64,000 bases of DNA, from contig CAYURM010000004.1 of assembly GCA_964447155.1 (NCBI GenBank), positions 62,001-126,000 of the forward strand. The letters run 5' to 3'. The notes under the pieces are model-generated. The model was not told where the DNA came from, ran no database searches, and saw nothing but the letters and a program-made list of their open reading frames with translations. This document shows positions 53,767 to 63,000 of the stretch, in pieces. How positions within the stretch are numbered: the first letter of the stretch is position 1; each line of letters begins with the position of its first letter. The DNA is from SMBSF63 sp034003545. GTDB lineage: Bacteria; Chloroflexota; Anaerolineae; Anaerolineales; Anaerolineaceae. The position numbers and the translations under genes were made by a program.

Positions 53767-54800
53767 AAAGAAACATGCGAGCTGACCGCGATGTCCCGGT
53801 CAATGGCCTGGGCGATATTGCGGATCTGGGTGACCATTTCGGCGAAGCGCTCCGGCTTCAACGACTGAAACCCGTCGGACAAGGCATTTTCCGGCTCCTG
53901 ATGAACTTCCACGATCAGCCCATCCGCCCCGGCAGCAATGCCCGCCCGGGCAACGGCGGTCACATAATTCCAGTTGCCGGTGGCATGGCTGGGATCCAGG
54001 ACAACGGGGAGGTGGGTCTTTTCTTTCAGCACCGGGATGGCATTGATATCGGTGGTGTTGCGGGTCGAATTTTCAAAGGTGCGGATACCGCGTTCACACA
54101 GGATCACCCGGCGGTTATCATGGGAAAGGATGTACTCGGCAGCCATGAGCAGTTCCTCAACGGTGGAGGACATGCCGCGCTTGAGTAGGACGGGATGCTG
54201 GCTGGCGCCTGCCGCGTGCAGCAGGCTGTAATTTTGCATATTGCGCGCACCGATCTGGATCACGTCGGCATAATGCGTTACGAGTTCAATTTGTTCTTCA
54301 GACATTGCCTCGGTGACAACCGGCAGACCGGTGGCTTGACGGGCTTCGGCCATCCATTTAAGGGCCTTTTCGCCATGTCCCTGAAAGGCATACGGAGAGG
54401 TACGCGGTTTGAAGCTGCCGCCGCGCAGGGCATGCGCCCCGGCTTCCTTGACCGCATGGGCGATTTCGATGATCAGGCCGCGGTCTTCCACAGCACACGG
54501 CCCGGCGATGATGACGATGCCGCGCCCGCCAATATCAACCCCATCTAACGGGAAGACCGAATCCTCACGGATAAATTCGCGCGAGGTCAGTTTGTAGGGA
54601 CGTGAGATGGGTATAACGCGGTCAACACCCGGCATGCGCAGGAAATGATCCTGGGTTGTGAAGGGATCCTTACCCACCACACCGATCACGGTGCGTTGTT
54701 CTCCTGATGAAATATGGGGCTCAAAACCCAATAACTTGACTTTTGATGTTACCCCTTTAATTTGGTCAGGCTTTGCTTCGGTTTGCATGATGATTAACAT
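53763..54800 (-). CDS. aroF: DAHP synthase, copy 1 (type I-beta with N-terminal regulatory domain)
   Basis: First step of the shikimate pathway: phosphoenolpyruvate plus erythrose 4-phosphate to DAHP. The N-terminal 60-65 residues form a ferredoxin-like/ACT-type regulatory domain (MLIIMQTEAKPDQIKGVTSK), as in Thermotoga DAHP synthase, where it senses Tyr and Phe. The barrel has IIAGPCAVEDRGLI, LRGGSFKPRTSPYAFQG, IQIGARNMQNYSLL, LLKRGMSSTVEELLMAAEYI and LDPSHATGNW. From residue 64 to near the end it is identical in DNA to copy 2. ATG 54800 has the ribosome site AAGGGAA and overlaps aroH by 7 bp. Confidence 0.96.
   Translation of the reverse strand: MLIIMQTEAKPDQIKGVTSKVKLLGFEPHISSGEQRTVIGVVGKDPFTTQDHFLRMPGVDRVIPISRPYKLTSREFIREDSVFPLDGVDIGGRGIVIIAGPCAVEDRGLIIEIAHAVKEAGAHALRGGSFKPRTSPYAFQGHGEKALKWMAEARQATGLPVVTEAMSEEQIELVTHYADVIQIGARNMQNYSLLHAAGASQHPVLLKRGMSSTVEELLMAAEYILSHDNRRVILCERGIRTFENSTRNTTDINAIPVLKEKTHLPVVLDPSHATGNWNYVTAVARAGIAAGADGLIVEVHQEPENALSDGFQSLKPERFAEMVTQIRNIAQAIDRDIAVSSHVSL
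53788..54611. repeat. 824-bp direct repeat, copy A (catalytic part of aroF copy 1)
   Basis: Base-for-base identical to 55229-56052 (offset 1441). Identity stops abruptly at both ends, at GCGATGTCCCGG on the left and CGTGAGATGGG on the right. Confidence 0.97.
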
Positions 54801-55183
54801 GACAGGTTCCCTTTCATGCTTGTTGAAATATCTGGACGAAGACAGACCGCATGGTGAAGATAGATATGGTGAACGCCATCCTGGGGAAGGTCTGTGTTCC
54901 AGTGCAGTAATACCCGTATACAAAGCGGTAACCCGCCAGGAACGGGAATTTCCTGGGCGCAAACCAGCGGCACGTTTGTCCAACCCAGAAGCCGGGCAGC
55001 TTTGGCGGGATAGACCGCATCCAGGTCGGGTGTCAATGTAAACAGGGCACTGGCGATGTCTTGCGGGGTGAGAGCTGCATTGGCCGCCTGAATAGCCACC
55101 AATAATTCCTGGGTGGCGTCCAGGATCGCAGAAGCATCATTTCGTGAAACGGTGGTAGCGCCGCGGATACCGCGCATACTCAT
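54794..55183 (-). CDS. aroH: Chorismate mutase, AroH type
   Basis: A 129-residue trimeric-type (Bacillus AroH) chorismate mutase making prephenate. Features: MRGIRGATTVSRNDASAILDATQELL with the active-site Arg, FTLTPDLDAVYPAKAARLLGW, VPLVCAQEIPVPGGLPLCIRVLLH and HHIYLHHAVCLRPD. It lies between the two DAHP synthase copies and supplies both the TyrA and PheA branches. Ribosome site AAGGAGG, 6 bases before ATG 55183. Confidence 0.95.
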   Translation of the reverse strand: MSMRGIRGATTVSRNDASAILDATQELLVAIQAANAALTPQDIASALFTLTPDLDAVYPAKAARLLGWTNVPLVCAQEIPVPGGLPLCIRVLLHWNTDLPQDGVHHIYLHHAVCLRPDISTSMKGNLSC

Positions 55184-55209
55184 GATATTCCTCCTTTTTG
55201 CTGAATCAA

Positions 55210-56244
55210 TCAGGTGTGCGAGCTAACGGCGATGTCCCGGTCAATGGCCTGGGCGATATTGCGGATCTGGGTGACCATTTCGGCGAAGCGCTCCGGCTTC
55301 AACGACTGAAACCCGTCGGACAAGGCATTTTCCGGCTCCTGATGAACTTCCACGATCAGCCCATCCGCCCCGGCAGCAATGCCCGCCCGGGCAACGGCGG
55401 TCACATAATTCCAGTTGCCGGTGGCATGGCTGGGATCCAGGACAACGGGGAGGTGGGTCTTTTCTTTCAGCACCGGGATGGCATTGATATCGGTGGTGTT
55501 GCGGGTCGAATTTTCAAAGGTGCGGATACCGCGTTCACACAGGATCACCCGGCGGTTATCATGGGAAAGGATGTACTCGGCAGCCATGAGCAGTTCCTCA
55601 ACGGTGGAGGACATGCCGCGCTTGAGTAGGACGGGATGCTGGCTGGCGCCTGCCGCGTGCAGCAGGCTGTAATTTTGCATATTGCGCGCACCGATCTGGA
55701 TCACGTCGGCATAATGCGTTACGAGTTCAATTTGTTCTTCAGACATTGCCTCGGTGACAACCGGCAGACCGGTGGCTTGACGGGCTTCGGCCATCCATTT
55801 AAGGGCCTTTTCGCCATGTCCCTGAAAGGCATACGGAGAGGTACGCGGTTTGAAGCTGCCGCCGCGCAGGGCATGCGCCCCGGCTTCCTTGACCGCATGG
55901 GCGATTTCGATGATCAGGCCGCGGTCTTCCACAGCACACGGCCCGGCGATGATGACGATGCCGCGCCCGCCAATATCAACCCCATCTAACGGGAAGACCG
56001 AATCCTCACGGATAAATTCGCGCGAGGTCAGTTTGTAGGGACGTGAGATGGGCATGACCCGGTCAACACCCGGCATGCGAAAAAGCTGACCCTGCGTGGC
56101 AATAAAAGGATTATTGCCCACAACACCAATCACGGTACGTTCTTCGCCATAAACAATATGGGGGTCAAAACCAAGCGCTTTAACTTTTACAATCACCTGG
56201 TCTACCTGCTTCTGGCTGGCATCGGTATTCATGATAATCATCAT
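55210..56244 (-). CDS. aroF: DAHP synthase, copy 2 (type I-beta with N-terminal regulatory domain)
   Basis: First structural gene of the aromatic operon, 344 residues. The catalytic barrel is the same as in copy 1, with identical codons from about residue 65 to 338. The N-terminal domain differs at many positions (MMIIMNTDASQKQVDQVIVK; VYGEERTVIGVVGNNPFIAT) and the last residues also differ (SSHT against SSHVSL). The isozymes probably respond to different end products; this is inference from known regulation through this domain. ATG 56244 follows AAAGGAGAGAG, directly after the leader terminator. Confidence 0.96.
   Translation of the reverse strand: MMIIMNTDASQKQVDQVIVKVKALGFDPHIVYGEERTVIGVVGNNPFIATQGQLFRMPGVDRVMPISRPYKLTSREFIREDSVFPLDGVDIGGRGIVIIAGPCAVEDRGLIIEIAHAVKEAGAHALRGGSFKPRTSPYAFQGHGEKALKWMAEARQATGLPVVTEAMSEEQIELVTHYADVIQIGARNMQNYSLLHAAGASQHPVLLKRGMSSTVEELLMAAEYILSHDNRRVILCERGIRTFENSTRNTTDINAIPVLKEKTHLPVVLDPSHATGNWNYVTAVARAGIAAGADGLIVEVHQEPENALSDGFQSLKPERFAEMVTQIRNIAQAIDRDIAVSSHT
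55229..56052. repeat. 824-bp direct repeat, copy B (catalytic part of aroF copy 2)
   Basis: Identical to 53788-54611. It ends exactly at the border between the catalytic and regulatory parts of the protein, and about 8 codons before the stop on the other side. Confidence 0.97.
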
Positions 56245-56270
56245 AACGGCTCTCTCCTTTTTGGCGCTTG

Positions 56271-56304
56271 CCAAAATAAAAGAGCGAGGCCTTTGGCCTC
56301 GCTC
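56271..56304 (-). terminator. Attenuator terminator of the aromatic operon
   Basis: On the minus strand GAGCGAGGCC (56295-56304) pairs perfectly with GGCCTCGCTC (56282-56291) around an AAA loop, followed by TTTTATTTT. It lies between the leader peptide stop and the first DAHP synthase gene. A competing pairing exists: GGCGGCGCTT at the end of the leader frame can pair partly with GAGCGAGGCC, which would prevent the terminator. Confidence 0.88.
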
Positions 56305-56343
56305 GCAGATTTCAATTCAAAATGGTGAATTTGTCAAATGCCC

Positions 56344-56427
56344 TTAAGCGCCGCCAGCGGCTTCCTGTGTATTGGAGCCGAAAAAATAATAAAAAGCAAA
56401 ATAGCGGGTGGATGTTTGGTTACGCAT
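56344..56427 (-). CDS. Tyr/Phe-rich leader peptide of the aromatic operon
   Basis: A 27-codon frame starting at ATG 56427: MRNQTSTRYFAFYYFFGS then NTQEAAGGA and TAA. Seven of eight consecutive codons (YFAFYYFF) specify Tyr or Phe, the end products of the operon. It starts about 28 bases after the predicted transcription start, follows an AAGGAAA site (56441-56447, an unusually long 13-14 bases away), and is followed by an intrinsic terminator before the first structural gene. This is the arrangement of a pheA/trp-type attenuator, in which a ribosome stalled on scarce Tyr or Phe codons would favour read-through. Confidence 0.82.
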   Translation of the reverse strand: MRNQTSTRYFAFYYFFGSNTQEAAGGA

Positions 56428-56460
56428 CAGGTAAGGGCTTTTTCCTTTCAAGTTTCACTT

Positions 56461-56489
56461 ATCATAGCCACAATCAGAAGATATGTCAA
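56461..56489 (-). promoter_or_regulatory. Sigma-70 promoter of the aromatic operon
   Basis: Minus strand TTGACA (56484-56489, perfect), 17-bp spacer, TATGAT (56461-56466, one mismatch). It is the best promoter match in the window and lies 34 bases before the leader peptide ATG. Confidence 0.85.
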
Positions 56490-56534
56490 TAGTGACAGGA
56501 AACCAATTCTGTTTTGCGACATTTGTCACAGACA

Positions 56535-56552
56535 ACCCAGTGATTATTGGGT
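56535..56552. promoter_or_regulatory. Small inverted repeat upstream of the cupin gene
   Basis: ACCCA (56535-56539) and TGGGT (56548-56552) form an 18-bp inverted repeat between the divergent aromatic promoter and the cupin gene. It may be an operator; the arms are short. Confidence 0.25.
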
Positions 56553-56618
56553 ATCATACGTATAGAAAACAGGTGTTGACTGTTATTTTTCAAAAAGAAC
56601 TTTTTAGTGAGGTAGAGA

Positions 56619-56966
56619 ATGAAAATTGTAAATGCGTTGCAAGTTCCCGAATCTGAAGATGTACGAAAGATTCATAACACAAGTGGATACCCATTACATG
56701 CCAATGAACACGTCATGGCAACGATGCTTGCCTTGCAGCCCGGCGAAGCAATGCGGATGCATGCCACGCCAGTGGATGTATTCTTCTATGTGCTCGAAGG
56801 TACTGGCATTGTTGAAATTGGTGATGAACGCGAGACGGTAGTGGCGGACATGCTGATCGACAGCCCGGCACGCATTCCTCATCGCCTGCTTAATGAAAGT
56901 GATTCCATTTTCAGGTTCCTGGTGGTGAAAACGCCCCGCCCAACCGAAAAATCGCGCTTTTTGTAG
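56619..56966 (+). CDS. Single-domain cupin protein
   Basis: A 115-residue cupin: LQPGEAMRMHATPVDVFFYVLEGTGIVEIGDE, in which His and Glu-like positions of motif 1 are partly kept (MHATPVDVFFYVLEG), and IPHRLLNESDSIFRFLVVKTP as motif 2. It probably binds a metal and a small molecule; function unknown. ATG 56619 follows GAGGTAG. It is transcribed away from the aromatic operon. Confidence 0.87.
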   Translation: MKIVNALQVPESEDVRKIHNTSGYPLHANEHVMATMLALQPGEAMRMHATPVDVFFYVLEGTGIVEIGDERETVVADMLIDSPARIPHRLLNESDSIFRFLVVKTPRPTEKSRFL

Positions 56967-56994
56967 CAAAGCAGGAACGTTAAAAATTTTTACT

Positions 56995-57032
56995 AGAGGC
57001 TGTACCAAAAGTCATTGGTACAGCCTCTTTTT
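56995..57032 (+). terminator. Strong intrinsic terminator after the cupin gene
   Basis: AGAGGCTGTACCA (56995-57007) pairs perfectly with its complement at 57016-57028 around an 8-base loop, followed by TTTTTG. It may also serve the convergent alpha-2-macroglobulin gene, whose stop is 21 bases away. Confidence 0.93.
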
Positions 57033-57052
57033 GATTTGAGAGATGATGGCAG

Positions 57053-60000
57053 TTACTCAACCACAACCATATCACTTCCGCTGCGGCCAAATACCTCTGG
57101 TGAGTACATTTCTTCGGCTTTGGCTGGCGGGGCAACGAACTCGCCGGGCATGGTGGCACGCGCCACATATGTGTATTCGTACACACCATCCCACAGCAGG
57201 GCAGTGAAGGCCTCTGCGCGTTCGTCCCGCATATTCTGGTGCTGATACCAGCGCCACCACCAATATCCTTTTTCTGCGCTGCCCGGATCGCCCGGAATGC
57301 TCTCCGAGACCGCCAGCGCCGGATTGATGATCTCCAATCCCGCGGGCAGCGGGTCAACCAGGGCAACGTGATACCGACGGCTGTCCGCAACCATCGTCAG
57401 GCGGATGCGCACCCGGGCACCAGCTTTGATGTGCCAGATGCCGTCGTCATCCAGTTTTACATCGTCTGGATCATCTACGCCTTCATAGGTACGCTGAACC
57501 ACAAAGCCCATATCCATCGGGTCAAGGCGCAAGTCGGTGGGGGCATAGCGCAGACCGAGGCGGTAATACAGTCTGCCCGTGCCTTCCTTACTCAGAATGA
57601 GGTCTTCGGTATCCTTGCCAACGGTGGCGTCTATCAAATAGGACATCGGAACTTCTGTCAGGTAGCGATCGGTGGTATACCCTTCAAATGTGCTGCTGCC
57701 AGCGTAGGTATCGCCCAGCCAGATACGGGCGACAAAATCCGGTTCCTGCGCTTCAAAGGTCTTGAAGTAACGATCCAGGGCGATCAGCACGAACACATTT
57801 TCCTGGGTGTTTCCCCATCTTCCACGGGTTCGATGCGCCAGTAAACCGTTGACCAATTTGGGCGTCAGGTCGCTGTTGGGGTTATCTCCGATTAAAGCAT
57901 CCATCAGCAGGGCATCTGTGCGCCGGTTGGAGTGCAGCAACACGTAGTCATCATCGCTATAGCCGTTGAAGAAATTGGCTGCACCGGCAGTCTCGACTGC
58001 CTGGTTGTTGACGTGTGTGCGGATGGCAACCAATGAATTTTCGTATACTGGTACATCTTGCAATACCTGCCATATCCAGGCGACGGCATCCAGCGGCAGT
58101 CCTTGCGGGCCGCCAGCATCATCGATTAATGCCTGTGCTTTCGCGGGGTCTGCATCGCCCATACGCAGACGCACATACAGGGCATAGGAGCTGATCGTTT
58201 GCCGGGTTTTCAATGAATACCAGGAAGGGTAATGTTCTTCGATATAACGCAGGTATTCGAGGCTGCTTTGCCACATCTCTTCCGGTACGGCGAAGTCCAT
58301 CGCACGTGCGCGCTGCAGGGCGTGCGCTACGTGTACAGTGTTGTAAGGGATAGAGTCGTTGCCGCGGCGCCAATAAGGGAAACCGCCATCCCGGTTTTGG
58401 AGGCCGCGCAATTCATCAATATCCCGGATCACGGCGGCTTCCATTTGTTCAGGGGAAGGCATACCGTCTGCTTCAAAGGCACTGAGCACGTTACGCAGGG
58501 CAGAAATTCCCAAAATGCGGGAAGCGAGCTGTTCACTGCAATCAAAGGGGTACGAAACCAGATAAAGCACAGCATCCGTCAGTTCCTGTAAGGCAGTGGA
58601 CGAGGTGGTGATCTCCAGTCCGCCATGCTGCGGGAAAACATCTTGCGGTGCGGCGATCGGCTGCAAAACAGAACCCGAATCCAGTACGCCGTAGCTGGCA
58701 AATGCTTCTGTGGTAGCAGGTGTGTACACGGGCAGGGAAATCTGGGCAGCGTCTGCTGCGCCGTCAGTGACGGCGGCAAACTGAACTGCGGCGGTGCCGG
58801 CAGTATTGGTTGTTCCAGGGAAGCGCACCTCTATACGGTTATTGGCCGGTACGGTAACACGCATGCCAGCGCCGCCGTCCAGTTTCAGGTTAGCAGCTTC
58901 GGCCACAACTTCAACGGTCATATCTTCATCCGTCTGATTTTGCAGGACGACGGGCAGTTCAAACTGGTCACCGAAATTGAGGAAGCGGGAAACAGAGGGG
59001 CGTACCATCAGGGGCAGCCGGGCGGTCAGGCTGGATTCGGCAGTGCCAAATTTTTTACCGCTTTCGTCCACTGCAACGACCATCACACGGTAGCGGGTGA
59101 GGTTATCAGGTACTTTAACAGATACGGTGGCTTCACCGCGGGCATTGGTGCTGATTTGAGGAGCAAAGATAGCCAGCGGGTTAAAGTCACTGCGCATCGT
59201 GATTGGCGCCGCCTGATCAGGGGCAGCACCCGCAGTTTCCTCCATCGCTGCTTCTTCCATAGGAGCTGCGGCAGGCATTTCCATATCCACGCGATCACCC
59301 ATAGAGTCGGAGACAATATTCTTGTCCATTTCCTGGGTTGCCAGAGCGGTTTGCTGGCTTTCCTGGGCCAGAGTTTGCGGATCGACCAGGATGATGCTGG
59401 AGCGTCCATAGACGCTGGTTACATTAGAAGATCGCATGTAATAGAATGTTGCGATCGGGTCAGTCAGTTGATAGTTGGTCAATGCGAGTACGGCTTCATC
59501 CACCACCACGACGGCCAGTTCGGCGCCTGATACAGGTTCGCCGGTAGAATCTACAAGTTTCAGATCAATTGTTGTGCGTCCTCCCGGTTCCAGGGCAGTT
59601 AACTGCGGTGCTGCTGTCAGTTCCAGGGTGCGCGACAGTGGCGGAATGTTCAATTCGAGCGTGCCGCTGGCAAATGCCGGCCGATCCGGGACGCCTTCCA
59701 GGGCTTCCCCGTCATCGTTTGTGCGGGGTGCTGTGCCGGTCAGGTCTACTTTTACATTCAGGTTGGGAATATGGGCATCCTCAATGGGGATTTCCAGAGT
59801 TGTTGTGCTATCCGTAATCTGGAAGCGTTCTGTGTAGAGAATGCCGCTGCGGCTGACCGTTAATAGTCCTTCTGCAGGGTTGAATGGTGATTGCACCAGG
59901 ATACTGGCTGTGTCGCCGGGCTGGTAGGTTTCCTGGTCAGGGATCAGGGTAACTTGTTCCAGCTCAACATTGCGGGAAGGCGGCAGGTCGCCACCGCTGA

Positions 60001-63000
60001 CCCAGCGGGTGAATTGCGACTGGTTTTGACGGCCCATTTCATCTGTGATCAGGGCAGTGATGCGGTATTTTCCGCCCAGCGGCGTTTCAAAGCTGCAAGA
60101 GACCGGGTCTTTCTGTGAGCCGATGGTGCAGGCTTGTGCATCCTGCGGTACTTCCTGCCAGTTGCCTTTGACGGATTTCCAGACCATGCGTTCAGCAGTA
60201 ACCTCAATCGGCCGGTCAGCGACCGGGTTACCGTCCAGGTCAGTAACGATCAACTGGACATCCAGGGGTTGGCCGCGCTCAACAAAATAGCGGTCACTGC
60301 GTAAGCCGACATACAAATTGGCGGGATGTACGAGCAGATTTGTCGAACCAGCCCAAGCCTGGCGGTTGACATCCATTACCACTGCTTCGGCGGTTATGCT
60401 TTGTGGGTGCAATTCACCCGAGCCGCCAAATTCCATGGAGAGGTAATGATTGCCAGTGGCATCCGTTTGTCCTTCGAAAACCTGCGAAGAAGCAGAAGAG
60501 CCATTTTCCCAGTCCCCGTAATAGCTATGACTGACAGGACCGAAACTGTACCACCAGGGGGTCCAGGTGCCAAATGTAAACTCAGACCAGTTTGGCGGTT
60601 GATAGTTAGTTGGATTGGCGGTCACTGTCCAGGTGGTTTCCGCACCGGGCAGGGCACCGCCGGCATAGTATGCTGCTTCTACAGCGACAATTGCATTGCC
60701 GTCCACAAAATATGGCCCGGTGCTTTCATTGCGGGCGGTTACTTCAAATTCCGGGCGGCGGAATTCCTGGATTTGAAAACTATGAGTGTAATTGTTGCTG
60801 CCAATATTGCTGATGGATCCGGCAGCAGCCAGGGAAAGCTGCGCATAGCCGAGATTACTATTCTCTGGAATGGTGAAAGCCAGGTCAAACCCACCCAGGG
60901 TGGAGACATCTGCTGATCCTGTCGCCAATTCATTGCCTTGCGGGTCAATGAATGAATAATTTACTTGCGAAACAGAATTACCAATCAAACCGACGTCGCC
61001 CGTTTGGGTGCCGCCGATGCGCCGCATCCAGCCTTTGACGTGAATTTCTTCGCCAGGGCGGTACATGGCGCGGTCATCGAAAACGTACCAGCGGAGGGTA
61101 TCCTGAATATATTGAGGCGACCAGGTATCTTCGCCCCAGTAGGACTCAGAACGTGGCAGGATGACGACATCATCGCCTTTGGTTGCCGTCAGTACAGGGA
61201 TACCGCTGGCAGGGAGTTCAAAGCGGGCAGTGCCGTCTTCGCCAGTAACAGCTTTAACGGTGTTACTGGTAGATTGGATCGTCACACCATTCAGTGGCGA
61301 ACCACCTTGTAAGTTTGTCGCCCAGGCAAGCATGTCTGATTGATCTGCAAAAGCATCCAACCCGATCTGGGTAACCTGCACCCAGGTTTGTACCGTTTCC
61401 CAATAACGGTCTTCTGCAAAGAAACCCTTGGGCGGCTTGACGATGACAATGAACTGGCCGTAGCTGCTATCCATTACCTGGCCCAGGTCAATCTTGACCT
61501 CACTCAGGGCATCAGCAGGGTTTTGGAATTTGAGGGTGTCGTCGAGCACAAGTTTTCCTGGCGGCTGGGGTGGCTGATCTGTGCGGGCATAATCCTGCAA
61601 GTACAGTTTGAAGGCCTGCCAGTCTTTGGGTTCAACGGCGTAGATCTTTACGTCCAGTTTGTCATAGTTAATCGTGTAAAGTGACAGTTCCGGCTTTCCC
61701 ACAGCGGGATCGATCGTGACCAGTGTTTTTTGCGGCCCGATCAATACCGGTTCAGCTTTCCCTACCTTGATCTTTACGGACTCATCTTTGCCGAGCTGTT
61801 GGCCGAAGATGTCGGTGATCGTGTTGTCCACGGTGACTCGGTATGTGGTGCGTCCTTCGCTGGCCCCCTGAATGGTCAGGGTATTACCGGATACTGAGAA
61901 AACAGCCCCAGCAAGGTCTGGACTGATGGTGATCATAGAATCAACGAATGTCTCTGCGTCAAGCGGATTGTTGAAGCGGATGTAAAAAGGCGTCAAGGGC
62001 GGGCAGGTCTCTCCATACCAGGAACAGCCATATTCTTCGATACGCAGAGGCGGGTAAGTTTCAAAACTGAAGCTTTGCGCCTGGGTGGTAAGAAGGGGGC
62101 CTTCCGCAGATGGCGTTTCGGGGCCAATCACAACTTGAATGTCAGCGTCTTTGGGAAAAGCTTTATCGGCTTTAAAAGCCAGCCAGCGGCCCTCAGGGGT
62201 GTACCCGGAAAGTGACTTAACCTGTTCGTCAGCAGCGATCTCGTCCTCCGTTGCCAGGCGGATACTGACAGGTTTGCCATTTACCAAAACCTGAGTGGTT
62301 TCCAGCACAGCAGAGGGGGTAATGCGTTGATCAAAGGCAGCAAACATGACAGGTTCGAGGGGCTGAGGCTCGTAGGATGGGTAAGAATTGGTCAGAACAG
62401 GCGTGGGGGTATTAAATGTCCAACTGACGGTATCTGCGAGTACGCCGCCGGTTACGGAAGTTGTACCGGCAGGTACCGTCACGCGGAATTCGGTTGCCAT
62501 CGGAAGCCGGTCAACCAGATTTGAGTCGTATTGGAAGTTAAGCGTTTTGGTGCCCAGCCAGCGCCAGGTGCCTTCAAGAGCGGGTTCGATTTGTACAGGG
62601 ATATCTTCCTCCGCAAGCTGGGCTAATGTGCCCAATGCAGCCATAGGTTGGTTGAAAGTAATATTGATAAATGGCGCCATGGGGATTTCTCCTTCTGGCG
62701 AATAGCGCAGCACTTGCAGCGGTCCACTGTCTACAGCTTCAGGAACAACATCCTCAGGCTTTGGGGGAAAAGCCTGTTCAATGGTTTCACCCGGACGGGG
62801 TGGTGGAAGCAGTTCAGTGGGCAATTTCAGGTCTGTTTGGATTTCTGTCGCCGGGGGCAGGTCGGACAGCCGATCAAGAATAACAGCCACTTCTTCCTCT
62901 GTCAGCGGTTCGCCAGCAGCCACGGGAAGCGGCGCATAGTCTTGCGCTTGTTGCTGGCCTTCGCTCAGACGGATAAAGAATGTCCCGTCCACGGTATCAT

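Noticed and set aside
54801..54983. 61-residue N-terminal extension of DAHP synthase copy 1
   Set aside because: It lies within aroH in another frame; the true ATG 54800 has a ribosome site and aligns with copy 2.
56338..56565. A 75-codon plus-strand frame
   Set aside because: It is antisense to the leader peptide and promoter of the aromatic operon and has no family features.
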